A stretch of DNA of 44,524 nt from Acanthamoeba lenticulata (lineage: Eukaryota; Discosea; Longamoebia; Acanthamoebidae): positions 1-44,524 of the forward strand of contig NAVB01000242.1 in the NCBI GenBank assembly GCA_002179805.1, in the 5' to 3' direction. The translations under genes were made by a program, and so were the position numbers. Positions 21,427 to 32,087 of this stretch are shown here, one piece after another (position 1 is the stretch's first letter; the number at the start of each line of letters is the position of its first letter). The notes under the pieces are model-generated. The model worked only from the letters and a program-made list of their open reading frames with translations, was not told the DNA's origin and did no database searches.

Positions 21427-23876
21427 ATGAACGTCCCCGCACAGACGCGGACGCCCGCCGCGTCAGCGGCATCGTCGCCTGACACTGTGTGGAACCTCCT
21501 CTGGTCGTCTCTCTGGTCTGCACCGACACCTCGTACGTGGATTTTTTAATCCTTTTTCCATTTATTTCGTTTAAGATGTAAATAAATCGATTCTCATCCA
21601 CTTGCAGAAGGAGACAGCAGCAGCAAGGCCAGTGAGAATGCGCCACGCAAAAAGAGCTTCATGATGCCGCGCGCCTTCAAGACGGTGGTGACCAAGCTCG
21701 ACGACCCCAAGACCTGGTTCAGTTGCATTCAGTTGGCCCTTTGGGTTTGCTCTCTTGCTCTCTTGCTCTCTCCACTTCTTTCCTGTTGAGCTGCTGAGCC
21801 AACTGCCGACTCTTCCTCACCCCTTCATCTTCCTCTTATTGCAGGACAACATTTTTGGCCCGCGGCTGGAGCAGGTCTGGCACAACCCGTCGTTCACGGT
21901 ATCGGAAGAGGACCAGCTCACGTTCGCCCGCCACTCCCTCGTACGGGCGCCTGCAGCCTCTTCGCTTGCCGCTTCCCTCGTCGTGGCGTCGGCTGCTTCC
22001 TCACAAATGCGGTCTTGTCGGCGTTAACCTTCAGAGCGGCGAGTTGGGTGAAGAGGAGGAGCAACTCAACGACAACACAGAGGCCAAGTTCCACGTCTTT
22101 GCAGAGATGGGTGCGCGGCGCTGCGCCCAGCCCCAGCCAATGGGGGACTTGTTGTGGCCGCGTCCACATGAGCTCATACGCACGCGGCCTCTTTCTGTTG
22201 GCGGTTGTGACTGGGTTGGGCTGGGCGAGCAACAACAGGCTACATCATGACGGCGGTGATATTCACTGGGCAGATGCGGGGCTCGGTCTCCAAATACTCC
22301 TTCTGCCTCCTCGCTCCCGTACGCGCGCGTGCCCTCTCCCCTTCGAACCTGAGTCGAGCCGGACTTGCGCTGACCCGCCTTTCTCCATGCACACATGCCA
22401 TGACCAGTTATCACACCTCACGCGGTACCTGCTGGTGCACCACATCATCCAGGACCGCCTCTTCTCTCTCGTCGCCTCGCTTCGCATCTTCATGATGCGG
22501 GTGGGTTCTCCCCTCCTCCTTCGTTCTTTTCATCGCTTTCGTTCTTTGGGCGCTAAGCCTTGCTCCGCCACGCCGCATGACAGGGAAGCGAGCCAAGCCA
22601 GGTGCTGGGCGTGTTCTCCAAGCTGCTGCCGCAGTTTGTGGCGACCACGGGCGGCCTGTTCCGAGTCGACACCGAGCCCGTGGACCTGACGCGCACACTC
22701 CTGTGCCGGGATATGCCCCACTCGCCCTTTGCCGCCTACACCCCGTCCTTCCTTTACCGGTGCTCATCGCCTCCTTCCTCTTCTTCGCCACCAGCGATTG
22801 GCTTGGCATCAAGTTGACCACAACTTGCGCGTACTGTCGTGTGAAGAGCCGTCACGGCACACCTGGTCACCCAAAACCACACCGTGGTGATGGGGACGGA
22901 CCTCCACTTGGTTAACGCCGTGCGTTTCGTTCTTTCTTGTGCTTCTCGCTTGTCTGTCTCTTCTTCGTCTGACTCCTCTTGAACACGACACTGTGTGTTG
23001 CAGTGGGTGGACTCGCTGGCGCTGTTCCTCCACCGGAACGAGCTGCCGCTGTCCTCGCACGCGCGGCCGCGCGCCACGTTCGTGCCCGACCTCGTGCTCC
23101 AGGGCCTGCCCCCAGTACGGCCCGCCTCTCCTCTCTCGTTGGACCGCAAAAGAGAAGAGCTTTTCTCATCGATGTGGGCGTGCGCGACAATGGCGGTGAG
23201 CAGCAAGAGCTGAGGGACGAGGCCATGATCTGGTGCCGCGGGCCGATCACGATCATCGACCTCGACCGGCAGGCCATCCGCCAGTCGGTGCCGCTGCACC
23301 AGTACATGAATCTCCGAGACGAATACTTTGCCGTCCTCCGCCTCGGCCCGGCCGCTGTCGACGCGTCCAAGGCCGCCCAGTTGCAGCTGCAACTGCAGAT
23401 ACAGCCGCCGCAGCAGCCGCAGCGACCGCCACCGCCGCCGTGGGGCGCCGACGGCCTGCTGCGCGAGTTTGGCGATGAGTGGTCCGTATGGGTGGCCGAG
23501 TGCCTCGAGGAGATGTGGCGACTGCCCACCCTCGCCACGCGCGAGGGCTACATCGACCAGTCCATGCGCCTCCTCGCCCGACGAGCCGCGCTCCTTCTCA
23601 AATTCGCCGACGTCCAGCTGTACGCGCGCCCACTTGAGCGTCGTGCTCGAGCTCGTCGCGGCCTCATGTTCGTGATGTCACTGCAGGGAGCGGGCGGTGG
23701 TCGTGGACATGGGCACGGTGCAGGTCCTGCGCGCGGAGCTCGAGCTGGAGCAGGAGATGGATTTCCTCGTCGTGCTGGCGATGGCCGAGCGCTTCGCTCC
23801 GGGCATACACCGTACGCTGGTCGGCAACCCGGCCGCGCTCGAGGACAAGTTCATCCAGCTCTTTGAAAGTTTCTGA
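21427..23876 (+). CDS. C9orf72: C9orf72 orthologue (longin/DENN-type protein)
   Basis: Eleven exons: 21427-21532, 21608-21744, 21845-21940, 22035-22110, 22239-22318, 22408-22500, 22584-22759, 22847-22919, 23004-23114, 23204-23619, 23687-23876; 517 residues, close to the 481 of human C9orf72. Matches in order to the human protein as I know it: WDNIFGPR (81-88; human WDNILGPR), LTFARHSLSGE (human ITFLANHTLNGE), KFHVFAEMG, an IFTG...YSFCLLAP stretch, AVTAHLVTQNHTVVMG (human AISSHLQTCGCSVVVG), and the C-terminal VLAMAERFAPGIHRTLVGNP (human IMALAEKIKPGLHSFIFGRP). In animals C9orf72 works with SMCR8 and WDR41 in lysosome/autophagy and small-GTPase control; the same role here is inferred. A Pro/Gln insert lies in the tenth exon. 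Acceptors at 23200 and 23203 are equally in phase. Confidence 0.85.
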
Positions 23877-23916
23877 GATCTCTCCATTCATGCACATAAA
23901 ATCATCACACAACTAA

Positions 23917-23922
23917 AATAAA
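23917..23922 (+). terminator. Poly(A) signal of the C9orf72 gene
   Basis: AATAAA about 40 bases after the TGA stop. Confidence 0.5.
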
Positions 23923-24057
23923 AGATAAATAAAAATAACCAAAATACCCCAAAAAAGCACCTGCCCGGAGGTTTGTTCATAAGTCGCCGAGTTATGCGCA
24001 GAACAGGAAGAAGAACGACTCGTCTCGTTCGGTTCCTATACACACACGGCGTGAGGC

Positions 24058-26289
24058 ATGGAGGCGGGCGAGCGACCAAAGCCATCTCGATCCGCACAGC
24101 CAGCGGACTCGGCCACCCCAGGGCAAGTCATTGGGCTGGCGTGCAATTATTGTCGTGTCTCCCACACCGCGTGTGAAGCGTATGTAGTGCCCTCCCTCAT
24201 CGACGTCATGCATTCGAACCATCATCTTCTCCTTATGACAAAACGCATCTGAGATTTGAGAATTGAGCCCCAACTCAATTGATTTCATATGTGACGGTCA
24301 CAGAGCACGACCTTGCAGGCGATGCCAAAAGACCGGGCGCGCCCACCTATGCTCGGACGTCCCACTTCGCAAACGCGGCCGTCCACGTAAGGATCGGTCC
24401 GGCGACGCCGCCACTGCGGAGCACACCAACAACGATCAGGGCCCAGCGGCAGCGGCCGTGGCACCAGCCGTTAGCGGCACGTCCCCTGCGGGCGGCGCCA
24501 AGCGTGCATCGCCGCTCGGGGCAATCGCCCCTGTACCGCCGGCGACGTCGGCGTCTCCGCCTCCGCTTCGGCAGTGGCCATTGCCCTCGGCCGTCGCCGT
24601 CGCTGCGGCCGCCGCCACGGTGGCGCCACAGGCCATACCCACGCAGGACGGGCAGGCGCGCATGAGCCAAGACGAGCTCGAGCAGGTCTCCAGCGGGGAC
24701 GACAACGAATACCACCAGCAACAACAGCAGCACAACTTTGCTGCGGGCCCGAGCAGGCGCGAACGCCAGGAGCGCAGCCGCAACGTGGAGAAGAACAGAG
24801 ATTGTGGGCATGACCACGAAGAGGTGCTGCACAAGCTGGGCCTGCTGACGAGCATGGTGGAGATGCTGGCCGGCCAGATGCGCGAGTTACGGCGCGACAA
24901 CGACCAGCTCCGGGCCAAGCTGCGCAAGGTCGTCGGCAAGCACAAGCGGCTCAAGGCGCGCCAGGAGCAGGCCGACCTACGCTCGTCGCTCGCCTTTGCG
25001 CAGCTGCAGCAACAGCAGAAGCAGCGAGACTTTGAGGCTCCGCATCACCAACAGCGTCGCAATCACCTCCAGCAAGTGCCGCCGCTTCCGGCCAATCACT
25101 TTCATGAAGGCGAGCAGTGGAGCCACTGGGAGGACGCCGGTGTTCACAGCCGCAAGCGGGCCCGAGTCGAGGAAGAACGAGACGCCGACGAGATGGTCTC
25201 GGCGCGGGGCGGCGGAAGACGTGGACGGCAGGGCGATCACATGGCGCTGGTGCCGTTGCCGCCCACAACCTCAACGATCACCCCACGGACGGCCGTGGAG
25301 GAGGCCTTGCGCCTTCTCCCGTTCCTCCGGCAGTACTCGATCCCCCAACACGCGTTCGTCCTGCTCGACCTCAGGTACGCACTCCTGGGCACTTGGTGGT
25401 ATCGACTCATCAGCTGAACACGAACACGAACACGAACACAACGGCGTGCAGTTTGCCAGCCTGTGCAGTTGTCTTGCAATCTATTTACGACTCGACGCCA
25501 CCCGAAATCATCTTCGCCAACAGCGCCTTCTCCCGTATGCTCAATTATGGCGACGTACGCGGCTGCTGCTCTGCCCAAATGCACTCCTCCTGTTTATTTA
25601 TTTATTTGTAATTAAAATATTTCTGATTACAGAACGAGCTGCTCGGCTCGCCCATCACGACCACTTGTGTCACCAACGTTACTCTCTACCGCGAATTCGC
25701 TTGCCTTTGTATCAACCAGTACATATCTCGTTGCGCAGCTGAGGCGGTAACGCATTGGCGTATTTGTAACTTCATGATCGTCCGCTTCACTCAGAAAGCC
25801 GTGGTCGGCAAGCGCCGTATTCGCCACGACACCGCTCTTCATACGGAAGGACGGCCGCACGGTCCGCGCCGAACAGAACATTCAACTCTTCTACGGCGGT
25901 ACCGGCGAGGTACAATCACAAGGCAAAGGTCAACGACCTCCAGGCTTTCTTTGCTCACCCTTCTCCGCCTGTGCGAGCAGATTCAGTACGCAGTGGCATG
26001 CGTTCTCGACTGGTGGGAAGATGAGCCGCGCGAGGGCGAGCAACCGGGCTTCTGGCTGCCCCTGGCCGATTTCCTGCCGACGGCTTCGTCTTCCTTCTCC
26101 TCCCCGTCCAACTCTGCATCCTCAGCAGCGCCGCCTCTTCTTCATCCTCCGCAGGCGCTTCCAAGTGCCTCGTCCGCGTCACCTTTGGTCGAGGGGCATC
26201 ATGGCAACACACAACATCAACACCATCCACCTCCCCAGCATAGCCAAGCACACATCCCGTCACCAAGCCCGTGGTCAGACTTGTGGTAG
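24058..26289 (+). CDS. Zn2Cys6 zinc-cluster/coiled-coil/PAS transcription factor (copy 2)
   Basis: Six exons: 24058-24179, 24304-25374, 25452-25554, 25633-25718, 25795-25909, 25981-26289; 601 residues. A paralogue of the gene at 18617. The zinc cluster has Cys at 29, 32, 39, 45, 48 and 57 with the same spacing, followed by CSDVPLRKRGRPRK. The coiled coil keeps the pattern LLTSMVEMLAGQMRELRRDN. The PAS-like part reads EIIFANSAFSRMLNYG, LFIRKDGRTVRAEQNIQLFY and YAVACVLDWWED. Introns after the third cluster Cys (phase 2) and at the PAS entry match copy 1, and exon 3 has the same length (103 nt). Copy 1's extra 15-nt exon is absent. Nuclear DNA binding is expected; targets are unknown. Confidence 0.84.
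25416..25439 (+). repeat. (GAACAC)4 hexamer repeat in an intron
   Basis: Four tandem GAACAC units in the intron at 25375-25451 of the second zinc-cluster gene. Confidence 0.85.
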
Positions 26290-26327
26290 TCACTACGTGG
26301 CCCGTTCAACCACAGCTGTAAAATAAC

Positions 26328-26333
26328 AATAAA
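26328..26333 (+). terminator. Poly(A) signal of zinc-cluster gene 2
   Basis: AATAAA 39 bases after the TAG stop at 26287-26289. Confidence 0.5.
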
Positions 26334-26471
26334 ATTGTATTTTGCTTGTACTTCCCCTGAAACTTCGTATTTTACTGCGAATTACACGAAAGGGCTCCCC
26401 AGCTCCATTGCTCACCACAATCTAAGCGCACCGCATCTCACCGTCTTTCTTGGCCAAGCAGAAAATTGTGA

Positions 26472-28588
26472 ATGTCGATTCATGTTAGTCGAGCTCGAGC
26501 CAGTGTGGTGAAGCAGACGCACCCTGCCGTCGCAAGGCTGCTGCAGCTGGACCGGAAACCGCGAGTGTGCATCGTGGGCGGCGGCTGGAGCGGTCTCTAC
26601 GCCCTGAAATGGTTCGTCGAGGAGGGCCTCGACGACGTTGTGCTCTTTGAAATGACCAACTCCGTCGGTGGCGTGTGGGTCTACAACGAGGACAAGCCCG
26701 GTACTGCCTGCCCCCTCCCGGCTCCAGCGCTACCATACGCTCATGTTGGACATGTATCGTTACTTGTATTGCGCTGTCGGGCCTTGTCAAGGCGGCTGCT
26801 TCAAGCACACCAGAACGACCGCGTCAAAGGCGTACCTACACGCCAGCGACTTCCCCATGCGGGAGGAGTTGGGCCACTTCCCGGACCACACTGAAGTGCT
26901 CCAGTTCCTCAAGGTGCCCCTTCTTGCGCAACTCATGGGCTCGTTTCATAGTGTAGTTGTAGCGCCACGCTCATATAGTCTCTCCCTTTTTGGGCGTGCC
27001 ATGTTCCGCGCAGGACTATGCGGCACATTTCAAGCTGCACCCGTACATCAAGTTTCAGCAGAAGGTCCACAAGGCGCGCAAGACCAAGGACGGCCAGTGG
27101 AAGGTGGTTGTTCTGCCCGACCTTGGGTCCGACGGTAAGCAGCAGCCAGGCAAAGAGTCGCGTGAGGTGCACCACTTCGACATCTTTGTGTGCTGCTCGG
27201 GACAGCATCAGGTCCCTCGCATGACCCAGAACGATGAGCCCTTCACCAACTTCACGGGTGCGCCGTCTACTTGCGTGCTTGACACTTCTTCTTGTTGCCG
27301 CTACACTTGCGCTGACGCCTTCGGAATTTATGGAATGTTCGGATTCTTTAGGGGAGATGATGCACAGCCACTCCTACAAGTACCCGACCAAGGCGATGAA
27401 GGGCAAGACGGTCCTCGTCGTGGGCGGCGGTGAGAGCGCAAGCGACGTGGCGAATGAAGTCTGCGAGAAGGCCAGCCGCACCATCCTCTCCATCAGGTCG
27501 GGCACTTGGTTCCAGGATCGCTCGGTGGGCGCCGACCAACCGGCCGACATGGTGTTCACCAAGCACCAGCGTCTTATTGGCTTCTCCGACTACCAAAGCT
27601 GGCTCGTTTGGATCGGTTCGCTCCTTCTTCTTTTCGAGCCCAAGCCGCTTGTGCTCACGTTGGCGATGGGTCAGGTCGCTACTCGATCCTGGAGATGATG
27701 TGGGGCAAGGGCGGGAGCGGCATCAAGGAGTGGCAGCCGTCGTGCGCCTACTTCCACGGCTTCCTCAACAAGAGCCGCGACGTCGTGTCCAAGACCGCGC
27801 TGGGCAAGATCGTCCCGCGGCGCGGCGTCGTGCGGACCGAGGGTCGTCGCGTATGGTTCGCCGACGAGCCGCGCCCGGAGGACGTCGACCTCATCATCTT
27901 CGCCACGGGCTACCTGCCCAACCTGCCCTTCCTCCTGCCGGAGCAAAACTTCCGCTACAACGCCTACAAGTTGGTCTTTGACCCGGTCGACCCGACGCTC
28001 TGCTACGTGGGCACCGCGCGGCCCATGATCGGCTCGATCCCGGCGCTGGGCGAGCTGCAGGTCCGGTGGGCGACCAAGGTCTACACGGGCCAGGTGGCCC
28101 TGCCCTCCACCGAGGGCATGTTGAAGCAGATCGAGCTCGACAGGGAGCGCCACCGCCGCGTGTTCCCTGCGGACGACCACCATCTGCCGCAACTGGTCAA
28201 CCACTGGGAGTACTCTGACGAGATCGCCAGCTTCTTTGGCGCCAAGCCCAACCTCCTTCGCTGGTTCTTCCGCAATCCTGTCAGGTACTTGAGCTTCTTC
28301 TCTACTTATTTAACAAAATTGTTTTAAATATTTATTAATTATTTCTAATCGTTCAAGTACTTTCTTAGGTGGTGGACGATCATCAGCGCGCCGTGGAGCG
28401 CACATCTCTACCGGGTGGAGGAGCCCGAGGCGCGGGAGGAGGCCATTAAGAACATCGAACGCACGTGGTTGCCCAACCATTACAGCTTCAATGCGTTCAA
28501 TAACACCATGCTTGCCCTGGACATCTACCTTGCCCTCAACGTGTTCGGCATCTTCTGCCTGCTCTACGTTTACTTCGTTCTGATGTAA
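26472..28588 (+). CDS. Flavin-containing monooxygenase (FMO family)
   Basis: Six exons: 26472-26700, 26792-26913, 27014-27257, 27352-27615, 27675-28284, 28369-28588; 562 residues. FMOs use FAD, NADPH and O2 to oxidise N or S atoms of xenobiotics and metabolites. Seen: FAD site VCIVGGGWSGL (32-42), NADPH site VLVVGGGESASD (about 220), the HSHSYKYP region before it (FMO signature neighbourhood), and the ATGYLPNLPF motif (about 363). The C-terminus has a hydrophobic segment (LALNVFGIFCLLYVYFVLM) that probably anchors it to the ER, as in animal FMOs. The length is normal for the family. A Baeyer-Villiger monooxygenase is less likely given the motif order and tail anchor. Confidence 0.9.
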
Positions 28589-28822
28589 GCCGCACACACG
28601 GACACATTAAATGAAAAGAAGTCGACATAAACGCCAACCTCTAACCGTTCGTTTTGTTGTGTTTATTCAATCTGCACTGTAAACCGCACCCTAACAGCCA
28701 GTTGTAGGTTAGCGCCTCTTCTAATCATTGAACGGTTGTGCCTGTGGCCATTGTTTCACTTTTGATGTTAAGGGGCATAATTTAACGCTACGCCAAATCC
28801 TTCAGAATCTGACTGTGTTGTC

Positions 28823-30769
28823 ATGGAAGCTGCACCGCCCACGACGACTACAACTGCGTCCCAAGAGTTGCCGGACATGCCGCAGCCCGCGACTGCCGCG
28901 GCCGCGGCCTACCTGAACGACGTCAAAACGTCGACCCTCAACACCGTCCGCACGCTGGTCTCTCAGGAGAAGGTCCGCTTCGTGCAGGACGGCTTCGACC
29001 TCGACCTCTCCTGTACTCCCCCCTCCCCAATCTCCTCTTCTTCTTCCTCCAGCCCGCGCTGGCGACCAACCCTGTTCTTCCTTCAATCCTCCTCTTCTCT
29101 TCGGTCCCGCTGACCGTTTGCACCCTCAACGTAGACATCACGGACAACATCATCGGTACCGCTGGCCACTCGCGTCCATCTCGCTCGCCGAGTCTCGCGC
29201 TCACTCGGCTCCGCCCGTGCGCGTGCGTGTGTATTTGTTGATGATGGTGGCAGCCCTGGGCTATCCTGCGGAGAAGCGGATTGAAGCCGCCTATCGCAAC
29301 GACATCAGTACGCCGCCGCCTGCCGACCCCTGTTGCGGCGCTCGATTCGTGCTCAGCGTCGGCATCCTCATCTTTTGTGCTCGTTGTCGTTGACATGGAG
29401 CGCAGATCAAGTGCGCGAGTTCTTTGAAAAGTACCACGCGGGCCATTACCGCATCTACAACACGTCGGGCAAGTACTACGAACGGTCCAAGCTCAACAAT
29501 CAAGTGGTCGACATCGGGTGGCCCGACCACCACTCGCCCACGATCGAGATCCTCATCACCGTTGTTGAGATCATGTCGGCCTGGCTCGACCAGGACCCGG
29601 CCAACGTGGTCGCCATCCACTGCAAGGTTCAACTCGGCCTTCTCTTCGTCGTCCCCTTAGTCGTCGTCGTCGTCGTCTTCGTTGTCGTCGTTTTTGTTGT
29701 CGTCGTTGTTGAACACCAGCAGCTCATCGAGCTTGACTTCTTCGACGCAGGCCGGGCGCGGGCGGACGGGGACGGCCGTGGCGGCGCTGCTGCTGCACCG
29801 CGGCATCTGCCAAACGCCAGAGGAGAGCATTGCCTTCTTTGCCTCCAAGCGTTCGACCAAGGGCGGCGGCCTCGGCGGCGTCTCCGTCCCCTCGCAGAAG
29901 CGGTTTGTTTCATCTCGTCTGCACTTTTGAAGCTGCGATGACGGGACTCCTCACCACCAGTTCTGTGTTCTTCGTCCGTGTGCCACTCGCACAGATACGT
30001 GGGCTACTTCCACAAGGTCCTCCGGAAGGAGATTGACGCCTTCCCAGCCAAGAAGCTCAAGTACGACTTGTTTGATTTATAGTTGTAACAAAAGTGAGAA
30101 CTAACTTCTTTGGATCAGGATTGTGCGGCTGCTCATGACCCCGATCCCTCTTCTGGACACGATGGGCAAGCAGGTGCGCCCGCCCGTGCCACGCGCACAC
30201 ACGCACACATACACACACACGCCACTTGCATACACGCGATTGACGCTCACGCGATGACCACAGTTCACGCCCGTCGTGGAGGTCATCAACGCCGACAACC
30301 CGTCCAAGCCCCTCTTCCGAAGCGCCCCCAGCAACACGTGCGACCCTTCACCCTCGGCCCTGCCATGGCTGCACATCACCACGCCTGACTGACGGTTGGG
30401 ACGGGGGCGCAATGCGATAGGTACACGGCGCTGCATGGGTCCAAGATCGAGATCCCTGTGGGCGTGGTTGTGGCGGGCGACGTGCTGGTCCGGCTCTACC
30501 ACCAGCAGTCGTACCTCCTCACCAGCAAACCCATCATGGTCCTCCGGTATGTTGTTATTTCAATAATTTGTTTAATTTATTCTTTTTATGAATCAGAAGC
30601 TCACGCACCCTCGTGCAGGTTTGCTTTCCACACAAACTTCCATCAGGGCGAAGAGGTTCTGGACTTGCCCAAGCAGCAGCTCGACAGCCCCAAGCACGGC
30701 GTGCTCAAGGATCCCCGCTTCCCGGACGATTTCCTCCTGCGCTGCGTGCTCGCCCCAGCCGACGCTTGA
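28823..30769 (+). CDS. PTEN: PTEN-like phosphoinositide 3-phosphatase with C2 domain
   Basis: Ten exons: 28823-29012, 29135-29155, 29254-29307, 29406-29626, 29751-29902, 29995-30060, 30119-30173, 30264-30337, 30421-30546, 30619-30769; 369 residues. PTEN removes the 3-phosphate from PIP3 at the plasma membrane. Seen: VRFVQDGFDLDLSYITDNII, GYPAEK...YRND, the WPD-loop Asp (GWPDHHSP), the P-loop HCKAGRGRTG (160-169) with catalytic Cys161, and the VPSQKRYVGYFH stretch. The rest reads as the C2 domain (GDVLVRLYHQQ, VLRFAFHTNFHQGEE, FLLRCVL). The second P-loop Lys of human PTEN (K128) is Arg here, while the first Lys is kept. The protein stops right after C2, with no long regulatory tail or PDZ motif. 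A 21-nt exon encodes the conserved ITDNII segment. Confidence 0.92.
29660..29709 (+). repeat. TCG/TCGTTG simple repeat in a PTEN intron
   Basis: A run of gtcgtcgtc and variants inside the intron at 29627-29750, which interrupts the P-loop coding sequence between Lys162 and Ala163. Confidence 0.8.
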
Positions 30770-30790
30770 AGTCATTTCACATTTTCTGCA

Positions 30791-30796
30791 AATAAA
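30791..30796 (+). terminator. Poly(A) signal of the PTEN gene
   Basis: AATAAA 22 bases after the TGA stop; the opposing gene's signal lies 30 bases further on. Confidence 0.6.
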
Positions 30797-30825
30797 GGAT
30801 TATTTAAAGGTTACACTGTTGTGCG

Positions 30826-30831
30826 TTTATT
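30826..30831 (-). terminator. Poly(A) signal of the secreted-protein gene
   Basis: TTTATT on + (AATAAA on -), 23 bases beyond the stop at 30854-30856. Confidence 0.55.
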
Positions 30832-30853
30832 GGCCAAATAAATGGGGCGTTGA

Positions 30854-31585
30854 TCAGATGGAGAGCGAGAGCGGCTGGAAAGCGGTCGCGGTGCAGTCCT
30901 TGGGGATATCAAACCAGGAGGCCTTGGGCTTCTCGGTCCTCCACATCTGGACGTAGATGGTGAACTCTTGGTGTGCGCTGCGGCTGTGGTAGATAGCCAG
31001 AGTGTTGGGGTTGTTGGCGGGCACGGTGGCCTCAAGCTCCATGCCAGCAATACGGTACTTCCAGACGTTGAACACCTCACGGTTCTCAGTAACATTCCTG
31101 ACAAACTCAGCCTTCTCCAGCCAGCCCCAGTACTCCGGAAGCTTGCCTGTGAGCTCCTTCTCGTAGCACTTCTTCTCCGCACTGTTGATGAAGAAGTTCT
31201 TTTTCTGTTGTGGACAACTGCATTAAAACACTTGAGGTCCTTCATAAAGAAGGGGATTGGTTGGGGGGGGGATACCAAGTCAAAACGCGCAAGGTCATAC
31301 ACGTTGAGGTGGGCATAGCCGCCGAAACGAATGTCTTCAACGGCCTTGGCCTCCGCATAGTCGACGGCATAAAGGCCTGCCAAGAGAAAGGGATTAGGCA
31401 CCGTAAAGCCATGAATAGAAGAAGAGAGGGGCCTACAAACCTTCACCAAAATAGTGGGACCCGTTGTACTTGATCTGCACAACACCACTCATTTCAAAGG
31501 TCTCACTGAGCTTGGGGCGGACTTGACCGGCGGCATAGGCCAGCACAAGAGCAAAGCATGTGGCGAAGAGAAGGGTGCGCAGCAT
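30854..31585 (-). CDS. Small secreted protein, ependymin-like pattern (tentative)
   Basis: Three exons on -: 31585-31441, 31376-31276, 31204-30854; 198 residues. It starts with a clear signal peptide (MLRTLLFATCFALVLAYAAG). The rest is rich in aromatic residues and predicted strands, with two Cys (CYEKEL and the late PKDCTA) and two N-glycosylation sites (NGSH, NVTE). The spacing of Cys, a central VWKYR segment and a late Cys recalls ependymin-related lipid-binding proteins, but this is only a pattern impression. No membrane segment apart from the signal peptide, so it is probably secreted or lysosomal. It lies tail-to-tail with PTEN, with 84 bases between the two stop codons. Confidence 0.75.
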
Positions 31586-32087
31586 GGTGGGCAAGGTGAG
31601 AGGTTGACAGACAATCCCACCGCCCACAACGCAATTTATGGTCCTGGAGGTAAGATAGTCACAGCCGATTTCTAGCTGTCACTCTTGTCCACCCAATTGG
31701 CGCTCCGGCGGTCTGCTGGCGTATCCATCGAAAGCGCGCACATTACCATAAAAGTTAAGGCACGCCTAACTGGAGCCATCAGGCTATCCCAAAAGTGGGT
31801 CACCAGGATGGATGAGCGCTCAAGTGGTACACTGTGATGGAGGCAAAGAGGGCGCTAGCGGCTGATAATGGTCCTGACATGACTGTTGGGTGAAGTTCAG
31901 CATTTCGCTGAGGAGGCCTGAAATTTCATGCCGTAGAAGCAAGCTGAAGTGAAATTGGGGCACAAGAAGGTTTTTCGATTTCTCTGTAAGAGGAGGGGCA
32001 GCGCGCCTACGTGGCCGTACCCGAGCGAGAGTGAAATCCTCTGTCTGTGAAGAAGACGTGGTTGTTAGCGTGAGAGTCCTCCACAGC
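31586..32087. other. Divergent promoter region
   Basis: 502 bases between the start of the secreted-protein gene (-) and the P450 gene (+). Mixed composition, no open frame with protein-like features. I see no canonical TATA box, tRNA boxes or repeats. Confidence 0.5.
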
